Positions 34,273 through 42,926 of a stretch of 64,000 nt of DNA are shown one piece after another. The DNA comes from Pseudobdellovibrionaceae bacterium (lineage in GTDB: Bacteria; Bdellovibrionota; Bdellovibrionia; Bdellovibrionales; UBA1609). Where the stretch lies: positions 1-64,000 of the forward strand of contig JAUVAX010000006.1 of NCBI GenBank assembly GCA_030591685.1. The letters are read 5' to 3'. The translations under genes and the position numbers were made by a program. The notes under the pieces are model-generated. The model searched no databases. It saw nothing but the letters and a program-made list of their open reading frames with translations, and had not been told where the DNA came from. Numbering within the stretch: the first letter of the stretch is position 1; each line of letters opens with the position of its first letter.

Positions 34273-35119
34273 ACGGTTTGCCTATTTAATTTTTAAACTT
34301 CCAAAGTGGATACATTTAGTTTTAGGTGATGCCGTAGCTTACCTATGGTGGAGCCTGTTAAGAATAAGGCGGGAAGTTGTATTAAGTAACTTAAAGCTCG
34401 CTTACCCTGACATGGACCCCTTAGAGAGAAAGAAAATAGCTTGGAAATCTATGCAAAATCTTGGTCGAGGGGCTGTAGAGTACTTTAAATTTCCGTTTTT
34501 AAGTAAAAAAAATATTAATAATTGGGTTCGATTTGAAGGTGAGGAGCATATAGAGGCGGCCTTAAAAAAAGGCAAAGGCGTATGCTTGCTCTCTTTGCAT
34601 ACAGGTAATGGGGATTTTGCGCTCGCAGGACTGGCTTTAGCTGATTACCCGATATGTTTGATTTCAAAAGAATTTAAAATTAAATGGTTGAATGAGCTAT
34701 GGTTTTCACTGCGGGGTCGCCTGGGGATGACCTTTATCCCTCCTAGAAATAGTAGTTTTTCAGTCATTAGGTCGCTGAAAAAAAATAAAATTGTAATTTT
34801 TGTGTTGGATCAGTTCATGGGGCCCCCCATTGGTGTAAGGACTCAGTTTTTTGGTCACGAAACAGGCACTGCACTTGGGCTGGCTGTTATGGCAATGAGA
34901 ACGGGGGCTGAGGTTATACCGCTTTATACGATACGTGAAAATGGGAACCATCACCTTATTAAATTTGAAGCTCCTATTCCCTTTGAAACTAAAGAGGACC
35001 GTCCCTCAACGACAGCACACATGACGCAGGTTTATACGGATAAAATAGAGCAAATTATTCGTCAGTATCCAGATCAGTGGATGTGGGTGCATCGTCGCTG
35101 GAAAGAGTTTAAAGATTAA
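34244..35119 (+). CDS. lpxL: lipid A late acyltransferase (LpxL/HtrB family)
   Basis: The 291-residue protein has an N-terminal membrane anchor, VVLSNLKLAYPDMDPLERKKIA, the catalytic motif HTGNGD (usually HFGNWE), a GMTFIPPRN segment and DQFMGPPIG, then a C-terminal PDQWMWVHRRWK, all typical of HtrB/LpxL/LpxM. It adds a secondary acyl chain to lipid A or a related lipid. ATG 34244 has AAGGAGA upstream with seven bases of spacing and overlaps lpxK by 29 bases. Confidence 0.9.
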   Translation: MKPLLIWAAKRFAYLIFKLPKWIHLVLGDAVAYLWWSLLRIRREVVLSNLKLAYPDMDPLERKKIAWKSMQNLGRGAVEYFKFPFLSKKNINNWVRFEGEEHIEAALKKGKGVCLLSLHTGNGDFALAGLALADYPICLISKEFKIKWLNELWFSLRGRLGMTFIPPRNSSFSVIRSLKKNKIVIFVLDQFMGPPIGVRTQFFGHETGTALGLAVMAMRTGAEVIPLYTIRENGNHHLIKFEAPIPFETKEDRPSTTAHMTQVYTDKIEQIIRQYPDQWMWVHRRWKEFKD

Positions 35120-35160
35120 TTAAGTAGGGATAAGGGCCCTGTTATTGTTTTCGCATTAAG

Positions 35161-35197
35161 CCGCATGAGGGGCAGCAAAACGCCTGTGGTTTTTTTT
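35161..35197 (+). terminator. possible terminator after the lipid A operon
   Basis: CCGCA (35161-35165) can pair with TGTGG (35185-35189), with a weak inner GGC/GCC pair, and eight T residues follow (35190-35197). The stem is poor, so this is tentative. Confidence 0.35.
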
Positions 35198-35284
35198 GAA
35201 AGGTAATATCAGGGGTGTGTTTATAATTCGTATTAAAAGGTTCAGAGTGTTGACATCTTTGGAGTAAAAGCTGAAAATTTTAGG

Positions 35285-36310
35285 ATGTTCATAAGTAAGC
35301 CTATATTAATTTTATTCGTGATATTAAGCTTTGGCTGTTCAAGCCTTTTTAAGACAAATATGAGCCTTGAAAAAGTGCAAAAAAATGATGAATTTGAAAA
35401 ACTCCTTGATGTTAAAGTGACTCCTCATCCTGAGGTAAAATCTAAAAATAAATTTAAACCAGTTGTTAAAAAAACTAAAGTGCCGCAAAAGAAAATCTTA
35501 GTTTCTAAAGTGAAATCAAAAAAAAAGAAATTAACAACTAAAACTTTGAAATTAAAAAAGCATCTACCTGCATTTGAAGATTCAGAGGGGTTTGACGGCC
35601 GAAGGCCGATCGTTGACCCTTTTGTTGTGGGTGAAAAAGTTGAGTTAGATTTAACATATCTAAATATGTCAGCGGGACGTCTTGTTCTACTTGTAGAGCC
35701 CTTTGTAGAGGTTAATGGAAACAAGTCATATCAATTTAAAGTTAAAATAAAATCGAGTAAAATGTTCTCTTTTTTTTATAAACTCGATAACATGGCTGAA
35801 ACTTATGTTGACTATAAGACCCTACGGCCTCTCTCTCATGCCGTACATATTAGGGAGAGTAAGCAAATTAAAGAGGTGCGAAGCTTCTATGACTGGGGAA
35901 CGTCTAGTGGGAAGTTTTGGGAGAAAAAAATTAATGATGACGGGGAGACTCGCCGTAAAAAAGAATGGAAGTTAAGACCCTTTTCTCAAAACTTAATTTC
36001 AGCTATTTTCTACATGCGAAATTTTACTCTAAAACCAGGAAAGATTATTAAATTCAATGTGGCCGACGCGGGTAAAATTGTTGTTATCTGGGCCAAAGTA
36101 TTAAAGCAAGAGACAATTGATACTAAATATGGCCCTATGGATACAGTAAAAATTAAAGTAGAGTATAAAATCGACGGCACATTTTCTCAGAGCGGAGAAA
36201 TATACTTTTGGTTTACTAATAACGACCGTAAAAATTTGGTTAAAATTCAATCTAAAATTAAAATAGGCTCACTCTATGGTGAGCTGGTTTCGATTACAGT
36301 ACCTAATTAG
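35285..36310 (+). CDS. DUF3108 lipoprotein
   Basis: The 341-residue protein has a signal ending in LSFGC (Cys18), a Lys-rich linker (about 50-95) and a C-terminal DUF3108 domain (about 110-341; GEKVELDLTYLNMSAGRLVL, MAETYVDYKTLRPLSH, TKYGPMDTVKIKVEYK, YFWFTNNDRKNLVKI). DUF3108 proteins are periplasmic or envelope-associated, of unclear biochemical role, and often lie near LPS or cell-wall genes. TTGACA at 35250 followed 17 bases later by GAAAAT ends seven bases before the ATG, so the transcript may be leaderless. Confidence 0.82.
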   Translation: MFISKPILILFVILSFGCSSLFKTNMSLEKVQKNDEFEKLLDVKVTPHPEVKSKNKFKPVVKKTKVPQKKILVSKVKSKKKKLTTKTLKLKKHLPAFEDSEGFDGRRPIVDPFVVGEKVELDLTYLNMSAGRLVLLVEPFVEVNGNKSYQFKVKIKSSKMFSFFYKLDNMAETYVDYKTLRPLSHAVHIRESKQIKEVRSFYDWGTSSGKFWEKKINDDGETRRKKEWKLRPFSQNLISAIFYMRNFTLKPGKIIKFNVADAGKIVVIWAKVLKQETIDTKYGPMDTVKIKVEYKIDGTFSQSGEIYFWFTNNDRKNLVKIQSKIKIGSLYGELVSITVPN

Positions 36311-36375
36311 TTTTATAGCTTTTAGGGCAGATGCTAATTAGACTTAAGCCTTGGTTTTTTTAAATTTAAACCTGG

Positions 36376-36381
36376 TATACT
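36376..36381 (+). promoter_or_regulatory. extended -10 promoter box
   Basis: TGG-TATACT fits an extended -10 element. It ends eight bases before the ATG at 36389, where no ribosome binding site exists. This implies a start of transcription at or next to the start codon. Confidence 0.5.
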
Positions 36382-36388
36382 TAATAAT

Positions 36389-37540
36389 ATGCCAGCGATA
36401 AACTGTAGACATTTTACAGGGTTTAAACCATGCGCTAAAAATGAATTATGTAGTGAGCGCTGCCCATTTTTAGACCCACCCTTGTCTCGTGTACTAATTG
36501 TACACCTTGAGGCTATGGGGGCGGTATTAAGAGCCACTAGCCTGTTGCCCTCGATTAAGCGAAAGTTTCCAAAGTGCCATATTACCTGGGTAACAAAAGC
36601 GCCCAGCCATAGGCTTTTAGAGGGTAACTCATTAATTGATCGGGTCCTGACAAGTTCAAGTGAGGACCTTTTGTCATTAAAGTGTCTTAATTTTGATGTC
36701 GCATTTTGTATAGATAAATCTCTGCAGGCCAGCGGAGTTTTGAGTTCAACACAATTTGATAAACTCTATGGTTTTAGTGCCGATGCATGCAGTGGAGCTA
36801 TTTTACCAGCAACCCCGGCAGCACATTATTTGTGGAAACTAGGTTTAAGTAATCACGAAAAATTTTTTATTAATCAAAAATCAGAGACCCAATTGATGAC
36901 TGAGGCCTTAGAGCTTGGGGAGTTCAAAAGAGAACCCTATGTCCTTATGCTTTCAGAGGCTGAAAAAGAGCAGGTTACAGCTAGAAATAAACTATGGGCG
37001 CCTGATGGAAAAATCATTCTTGGCATTAACACGGGCTGTGCGCCTACAATAGCATATAAGAAGTTGTCAATTCAGAGGCAGAAATCATTAATAAAAAATA
37101 TAGAGACTCACTTTGGATGTCGAATTGTACTGCTTGGCGGGCCAGATGATACGGATAGAAATAATGAAATAGCTAAGGGGACAAATACAGTGACCTCTCC
37201 AACAGGGTCAGGTTTGCGTGATGGTCTTGTTAGCGTGGCGGCTTGTGATATTGTTATAAGTGGGGATAGCTTAGGTATGCATATGGCCATAGCGTTAAAA
37301 AAATGGGTAGTAGCCTGGTTCGGCCCTACCTGCTCCCATGAGATTGATTTATATGACAGAGGAGTTAAGGTGATGGCTAAGGTGGGTTGTTCGCCTTGTT
37401 GGAAAAGGTCTTGTCATAAGTCCCCAATGTGTTATGAAATGGTATCTGAAGATGAGTTTCTAATGGCCGTTAAGGAGGGGATTCAATGGGTAAAAAAATC
37501 CTCGTCATCCAAACAGCCTTCATTGGAGATGCGCTCCTAA
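36389..37540 (+). CDS. family 9 glycosyltransferase with N-terminal Cys cluster
   Basis: The 383-residue protein belongs to the heptosyltransferase-type GT9 family: RVLIVHLEAMGAVLRATSLLPSIKRKFP, LGINTGCAPTIAYKKLS, RIVLLGGPDDTDRN, ISGDSLGMHMAIAL and AWFGPTCSHEIDLY. An N-terminal module has Cys at residues 6, 15, 21 and 25 (CRHFTGFKPC then C-x3-C), which may bind a metal; a second Cys cluster (CSPCW, CHKSPMC) lies near the C-terminus. It probably adds heptose or a related sugar to LPS core. The next GT9 gene overlaps its end by 55 bases. Confidence 0.85.
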   Translation: MPAINCRHFTGFKPCAKNELCSERCPFLDPPLSRVLIVHLEAMGAVLRATSLLPSIKRKFPKCHITWVTKAPSHRLLEGNSLIDRVLTSSSEDLLSLKCLNFDVAFCIDKSLQASGVLSSTQFDKLYGFSADACSGAILPATPAAHYLWKLGLSNHEKFFINQKSETQLMTEALELGEFKREPYVLMLSEAEKEQVTARNKLWAPDGKIILGINTGCAPTIAYKKLSIQRQKSLIKNIETHFGCRIVLLGGPDDTDRNNEIAKGTNTVTSPTGSGLRDGLVSVAACDIVISGDSLGMHMAIALKKWVVAWFGPTCSHEIDLYDRGVKVMAKVGCSPCWKRSCHKSPMCYEMVSEDEFLMAVKEGIQWVKKSSSSKQPSLEMRS

Positions 37541-38592
37541 CAATACCTCTGCTTAAAAATATTAAAAAACTGTACCCCAGATCTGATATTCATATTTTAT
37601 GTCGATCAGGGTTAGGGGATGTTTTTAAGCAATTTAACTTAGCATCTGTCGTTTATGAATATAAAAAAGGGGGCTCATCAAACTGGCCTCATATTAAAAA
37701 TTCAATTAAAAAAAACTCCTTTGATATTATTATAAGTCCTCATGAATCACTAAGAACTCAACTTTTAGTATGGTCACTGAGTGCAAAAATAAAGGTTGGG
37801 TTTTATAAGTGGTGGAACTTTTGGATTTTTAACTATCGAGTCAAGCGCCCCATGCACTTGCCAGAAGTTTTAAGGCAAAACATGCTTTTAACAGTTTTAT
37901 CTGAAGACTTTAAATCAAGGTATTTTAAGTTCATTAACTCATGTGACATAAAAAATATTGATTTAAAAAGTAATATTGATTTTTCAACCAAAAACTCAAT
38001 CCCAAAGTGGGCTGAAATGCACATGGAGGAGTCTGACTTTAACTCCTCTGACCATATTAAAAGAGTAAAAAAAATTGAGATTCAATATGAATTAGAAAAT
38101 AAAAAATGTATTTTCATTGCCCCAGGGAGTGTGTGGAGCACTAAACGTTGGACTGAAAAGGGTTTTTCGCGCCTAGCAAAAAAAATGATTTCTGATGGTT
38201 TTTCGGTACTACTCATAGGTAGCCCTGAAGAGTTTAAATTATGCAATACCATTAAAGAGAGGGCTCCAGGGAGTATTAATTTAGCAGGAAAACTGAACTT
38301 AGTTGAAACCGCCTACTTATTAAGGCACAGGCAAGCACTTGTTTCAAATGACAGTGGGGCTATGCATTTGGGGGCATTGAGCTCGATACCTGTTGTTGCT
38401 ATATTTGGACCGACAACTCCTCGTTTAGGGTATAGACCCTGGAGTGACCAGTCGAAGATTATTCAAAGAGACCTTAAGTGCAGGCCCTGTGGCCTTCATG
38501 GGGCAAAAGTGTGTCCTCTTGGCACGCATGAGTGCATGGTAAAAATTGACTCTAACGATGTTTATAGAGCTGTCTGCGACAGTCTGATATAA
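37486..38592 (+). CDS. family 9 glycosyltransferase, heptosyltransferase-like
   Basis: The 368-residue protein starts with KILVIQTAFIGDALLTIPLLKNIKKLYP and contains FIAPGSVWSTKRWTEKGFSRLAK, NLAGKLNLVETAYLLR, VSNDSGAMHLGAL and VAIFGPTTPRLGYRPW, matching WaaF/RfaF heptosyltransferase II. It likely extends the inner LPS core at the inner membrane. AAGGAGG gives it a strong ribosome binding site inside the preceding gene. The 55-base overlap is unusually long for two enzymes of the same family. Confidence 0.9.
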   Translation: MGKKILVIQTAFIGDALLTIPLLKNIKKLYPRSDIHILCRSGLGDVFKQFNLASVVYEYKKGGSSNWPHIKNSIKKNSFDIIISPHESLRTQLLVWSLSAKIKVGFYKWWNFWIFNYRVKRPMHLPEVLRQNMLLTVLSEDFKSRYFKFINSCDIKNIDLKSNIDFSTKNSIPKWAEMHMEESDFNSSDHIKRVKKIEIQYELENKKCIFIAPGSVWSTKRWTEKGFSRLAKKMISDGFSVLLIGSPEEFKLCNTIKERAPGSINLAGKLNLVETAYLLRHRQALVSNDSGAMHLGALSSIPVVAIFGPTTPRLGYRPWSDQSKIIQRDLKCRPCGLHGAKVCPLGTHECMVKIDSNDVYRAVCDSLI

Positions 38593-38603
38593 TACGTTAA
38601 GGG

Positions 38604-40019
38604 CTATATCTTTTTAATTAGTGTTTTTACATTAATATTATACTTTTTAATTTTCCTAAGTAGCGTATTTTTAGGTATATTAGCGTGAGCAACAGTCTTG
38701 TTGATTCGACCCTCATTAGAAATCAGAGCTTGTATGATAAACTCCTTTTCAGTTTCAAGTTTGAATTTATCAAAATCCATAGGCCCTTGGTAACTCGATG
38801 AAATAGAACTGTCACTTGGATTTTTTAAATTAATTAAGTTTTCAGGCAATGAATCCACTTGAATGCTCTTAACTGAATCGGGTGTGATGATCAGGCACCT
38901 CTCTATAGTGTTTTCGAGCTCCCTTATGTTACCAGGCCAGTTATAATTGTTAAAACGCTCTAGGACCTCACGAGATATAGTTTTCATATTTCTGTTATGT
39001 TTTTTGTTGAATTTTTTAATAAACACTTCCGCAAATTCCTCAATATCATCAATTCTCTCTCTAAGAGGCGGTAAAAATATGGGCATAACATTTAATCGGT
39101 AAAATAAATCCTCGCGAAATGTGGACTCTTCGATCATCTTTTCTAAGTTTCTATTTGTTGCTGCAACGACCCTGGCATTGGTTTTCACTTCGCGGCTGCT
39201 CCCCACAGGGGAGAATGTTTTTTCCTGTAGGACACGTAGTAACTTAACTTGAAGCTCTGGTTTAAGCTCTCCAATTTCATCTAAAAATATGGTGCCATCG
39301 TTGGCTTGTTGGAATTTACCGATCTTTCTTTTATCAGCGCCAGTAAAAGCTCCTTTTTCATGACCAAAAATTTCACTCTCCATAAGTTCTTCTGGGATAG
39401 CTGCGCAATTAATTGTGATAAAATCTCCATGCTTTCGTGGAGAGTTAAAATGTATAGCTTGAGCAACAAGCTCTTTGCCGGTTCCGTTCTCTCCGCGAAT
39501 GAGTACGGTGGTGTCAACTCGAGTCAGCTTGTTAATAAGATCATAGACATCTGTCATTTTTTTTGAATGTCCAACTAGGTCGCTTTCTATGTCGTCATCA
39601 AAAATAGGGGTAGCAAGGGCTAGTTCAGAAACTAGTGCTTTTGCTTCGATTGCTTTAGTCACTATTTCACATAACTTATTAGGTTGAACTGGTTTTTCTA
39701 AATAATCATAAGCGCCGAGCTTAATGGCTTTTACAGCGTCCTTTAGGTTGCTGTGGGCGGTCATAATGACAACTAAAATTTGAGAGTCTACTGTTTTTAT
39801 TTGCTCCAGGGCCTGAAGCCCATCCATTTCGGGCATTCTGACATCCATTAAGACTAAATCAAAATTTTGTGCATGGATTGAACTAAGTGCTTCACGACCA
39901 TTTACAGCCTCTTTAATAGAAAAATTAAAGTGGGGCATTGAACTAACGAGTATTGAAGATACTGACCTTCGTAGTTCTATTTCATCATCGACAATTAAAA
40001 CGTTAATGCTCTCCGGCAT
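38604..40019 (-). CDS. NtrC-family sigma-54 response regulator
   Basis: The 471-residue protein has a receiver (VLIVDDE, phospho-Asp in VLMDVRMPEMDG, Lys in YLEKPVQP), an AAA+ domain (Walker A RGENGTGKE, intact GAFTGA loop, Walker B IFLDEIGEL) and a Fis-type helix-turn-helix (NKTVAHANIPKNTLLRKIKKY). ATG 40019 has AAAGGAT upstream and lies in the last 17 bases of the kinase gene, which I prefer to the longer frame from 40103. It is coupled to the CHASE2 kinase and converges on the GT9 gene. Its targets are unknown. Confidence 0.93.
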   Translation of the reverse strand: MPESINVLIVDDEIELRRSVSSILVSSMPHFNFSIKEAVNGREALSSIHAQNFDLVLMDVRMPEMDGLQALEQIKTVDSQILVVIMTAHSNLKDAVKAIKLGAYDYLEKPVQPNKLCEIVTKAIEAKALVSELALATPIFDDDIESDLVGHSKKMTDVYDLINKLTRVDTTVLIRGENGTGKELVAQAIHFNSPRKHGDFITINCAAIPEELMESEIFGHEKGAFTGADKRKIGKFQQANDGTIFLDEIGELKPELQVKLLRVLQEKTFSPVGSSREVKTNARVVAATNRNLEKMIEESTFREDLFYRLNVMPIFLPPLRERIDDIEEFAEVFIKKFNKKHNRNMKTISREVLERFNNYNWPGNIRELENTIERCLIITPDSVKSIQVDSLPENLINLKNPSDSSISSSYQGPMDFDKFKLETEKEFIIQALISNEGRINKTVAHANIPKNTLLRKIKKYNINVKTLIKKI

Positions 40020-41910
40020 GTGTGTATCCTTTGCTTTGAGTGAGTAGTTCATTTTCAGGCGACTGAAGGGGAAGTGTGAACCCCACAGTCGTTCCTTGGC
40101 CAAGATTACTTTCTAAAAAAACATCTCCACCGTGGAGCTCAATAAAATATTTAACTAAATAAAGTCCGAGTCCAGAGCCTTTAGTTTGAAAACTATGTTT
40201 TTTTCCACGGTGAAATTTTTCAAAAATTTTACTTTGCTCTTCTTTCGAGATCCCTTCGCCGCTGTCTTCAACGACAACTATTACTCGATCATCAAGTTCA
40301 CTTGATAATATCTTCACAACACCATCTTTAGAAATATACTTAATTGCATTTTCGATAAGGTTTAAAATGACCTCTTGAATTAATACAGTATCTACATCAA
40401 TTAAAAATAAGGGTTCCAAGTCAGAAATTAGAGTCACAGATTTAGAGTCAGCTAATGGTTGGAGCTGCTTTATGACAGTCTTAATAATTTTATTTATGTC
40501 AGTTGAGCTTTTATTGAGTTTAAAGTCATGTGACTCAACTTTTAATATTTTTAAAATGGATTGAATATACCTATGAAGTTCTACGCTTTCTTGCCTTAAG
40601 TGGATGAGGTCGCGGTGAAAGGGTGAGCTCTCATTTTCGTTAATAACCCTGTCAATAATGGCCTGTATTTTTGCTATGGGCGTTTTAAGGTCATGACTAA
40701 TAAGGCTAACAAAATTGTCTTTAAGCTGCTTGACCTCAAATAAATACTTTTTTTCCTGTTCAAGTCTCCAAGTTTGATTTTCTACTAGAGTGAGCTGGAA
40801 ACTAATAAAAAGTATAAAAGTACATGCGATCTGAACGAGTGGGGAAGCTATTGGGGTCCAAAAAAAATGGCTGTCAAATAGCCACAGAGAAATAGCTGTA
40901 ATTGCAACACTGGTGCCGAGTAATATAATGATGGCCATTTCCTGTGGATAATTCATGGTAATAATTATACAAAATATAAGAAGCAGAAATAAAAATGCAA
41001 AGTAGGTGAAAGGTTTAATGTGATTAATTATTTTTCCATTAATAATACTGTCAATTGTGTTCGCAATAACCTCAACGGAGTCCATCATACCAAGTGGTGT
41101 GAGAAGAACATTATGTCGTACGTCATGAGTCCCAAGAAGAACAATTTTTCCTTTAAAAAAACCATGAGGCAGTTTGTTACTATACACATCGGCAATGCTG
41201 ACTCTTTTATAGGTCATATCTGGGCCCGCATAGTTGATAGTAAAGAAGCTGGCGTTTTTGTGAGTAGTTTTAAGTGATCGTAAAGGCTCACTAATGAGTT
41301 CACTTATATGAGCTAATGGGTAGGTGTGGTATGGGGAGAATCGTGTAAAGCCATCATCACTCACTTGATGTGTAATTAGGCCCTGTTGTTGACTGACGGG
41401 GTCCACAAAAAAAGGAATTCTAGGGGTATTGATGCTATCAATATTTGCGGCCCATATATTTTTTTTATGATTAAATATTTTTAAAATTTTTGGTTTTAAT
41501 TTAATCTCCGTTATATCTGAGAATAAAATATTTATCCCAATGATCATAGGTTCATCTTTAAGTATTGATTCCAGTGCCGTAGATAATATTTGGGGGACAA
41601 AGTAATAACTGTCGGAGCGACTTAAGAAAAATGAAGTGTTTGGTGTGGGGATATTATTTGATTTTAATAAACTGAGCCATTGTTGGTCATCAAAATCCAC
41701 AATAACAATTCTGCTGTCTGTTTCTTGTACATTTCTTAGTTTTAACCTTTGGTCGTAAGAGTTTGTCTGAGTAAAATAAAACGTAGTAACCCCTACGGCC
41801 CAGCAAATAAGAGCTCTTAATATAATGCCACGCTTGAGCCAAGTAAATGAAAATAGCTGTGTGAATTTATTTTTGTTTCTCACCGGGATGAGCTCCTTTT
41901 GGTGACGCAC
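40003..41910 (-). CDS. CHASE2-domain sensor histidine kinase
   Basis: The 635-residue protein has a first membrane segment (about 30-48), an extracytoplasmic CHASE2 domain (about 50-310, with GKIVLLGTHDVRHNVLLTPLGMMDSVEVIANTI), three closely spaced membrane segments (about 315-395), then HisKA (VSLISHDLKTPIAKIQA) and HATPase (NLIENAIKYI, VEDSGEGIS, KGSGLGLYL). CHASE2 domains sense unknown extracellular or periplasmic signals. The gene is followed by its regulator, overlapping by 17 bases. It is divergent from ribF. Confidence 0.93.
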   Translation of the reverse strand: MRHQKELIPVRNKNKFTQLFSFTWLKRGIILRALICWAVGVTTFYFTQTNSYDQRLKLRNVQETDSRIVIVDFDDQQWLSLLKSNNIPTPNTSFFLSRSDSYYFVPQILSTALESILKDEPMIIGINILFSDITEIKLKPKILKIFNHKKNIWAANIDSINTPRIPFFVDPVSQQQGLITHQVSDDGFTRFSPYHTYPLAHISELISEPLRSLKTTHKNASFFTINYAGPDMTYKRVSIADVYSNKLPHGFFKGKIVLLGTHDVRHNVLLTPLGMMDSVEVIANTIDSIINGKIINHIKPFTYFAFLFLLLIFCIIITMNYPQEMAIIILLGTSVAITAISLWLFDSHFFWTPIASPLVQIACTFILFISFQLTLVENQTWRLEQEKKYLFEVKQLKDNFVSLISHDLKTPIAKIQAIIDRVINENESSPFHRDLIHLRQESVELHRYIQSILKILKVESHDFKLNKSSTDINKIIKTVIKQLQPLADSKSVTLISDLEPLFLIDVDTVLIQEVILNLIENAIKYISKDGVVKILSSELDDRVIVVVEDSGEGISKEEQSKIFEKFHRGKKHSFQTKGSGLGLYLVKYFIELHGGDVFLESNLGQGTTVGFTLPLQSPENELLTQSKGYTHAGEH

Positions 41911-41975
41911 AGTACCTAGGGTTTAAGAGAAATTCAAGTGGGTTCTGCCTAAAAAGGTGGTATTTACAATTACTT

Positions 41976-42926
41976 ATGAGGATTTATACTAAATTAGAGT
42001 CGATTGATGAACTGAAGGGTTCATCAATTACAATAGGTAACTTTGATGGAGTACACCTGGGGCATCATTTTTTACTAGGTCAAATTAAGCACTTAGCTGA
42101 CTCTGGCAGCTCGAAATCGTGGGGGGTTATCACCTTTCACCCTCATCCTAAGCAGTTACTTTGCCCTGATGCCAAATTTACGTACCTTCAAACTCGGCTT
42201 GATATGATTCAGGAGTTGGAGGCATTAGGGGCTGGTTTTGTCTTTTTACTCCCCTTTACTCAAGAAATTGCTTTAATGAGCCCTGATAACTTTTTAAGTG
42301 CCTACATAATTAACCCCTTTTTGCCTAAAAACATAGTTGTAGGCGAGGATTTTGTTTTTGGCAAAAATCGAGAGGGAGGCATTGCTTTTTTACGCGACCA
42401 GGAGAGCAAGTATTCATATGACTTATTAGTTGTTAAAAAGAGGCAGCTGCTTGGGAGTGAGGTTTCTAGTTCTAGAATAAAAAAATTACTGGCTCATGCA
42501 AAATTAAGTGAGGTATCTCAGTTGCTAGGAAGAGATTACTCACTGACAGGCGTTGTAGAAAAAGGGGCTGAGCGGGGTCGACAAATAGGGTTTCCTACGG
42601 CTAATTTGAAGTTAAAAATACCGTTGTCCTTGAGCTCTGGAGTTTACATAACCACATTGTTAGTTGATGGCAAAAGTTTTTCGTCTATGACCAATGTAGG
42701 TTTTAACCCGACTTTTAATAGTGTTCGGGAGTATAAATATTTAAAAGTAGAAACTCACATTCTTAATGAAAACATAAACCTTTATGGGAAAACAGTAAAA
42801 ATAACCTTTTTTAAAAAAATCCGTGAAGAGATTAAATTTTCTGGACCAAAGCAGTTAACAGAGCAATTATTAAAAGACAAAGCGTGTTCTGAGAGGTACT
42901 TTAGAGAGCATGTTGAAATGGGCTGA
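41976..42926 (+). CDS. ribF: bifunctional riboflavin kinase / FAD synthetase
   Basis: The 316-residue protein has the nucleotidyltransferase part (ITIGNFDGVHLGHHFLL, VITFHPHPKQLL, VVGEDFVFGKNREG, SSSRIKKLL) and the C-terminal flavokinase part (GRQIGFPTANLK, GVYITTLLVDGKSFSSMTNVGFNPTF). It makes FMN and FAD. No ribosome binding site is near the ATG, and TACAAT ends six bases before it (41965-41970), so a leaderless mRNA is possible. The AroE-like gene overlaps its end by 17 bases. Confidence 0.95.
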   Translation: MRIYTKLESIDELKGSSITIGNFDGVHLGHHFLLGQIKHLADSGSSKSWGVITFHPHPKQLLCPDAKFTYLQTRLDMIQELEALGAGFVFLLPFTQEIALMSPDNFLSAYIINPFLPKNIVVGEDFVFGKNREGGIAFLRDQESKYSYDLLVVKKRQLLGSEVSSSRIKKLLAHAKLSEVSQLLGRDYSLTGVVEKGAERGRQIGFPTANLKLKIPLSLSSGVYITTLLVDGKSFSSMTNVGFNPTFNSVREYKYLKVETHILNENINLYGKTVKITFFKKIREEIKFSGPKQLTEQLLKDKACSERYFREHVEMG

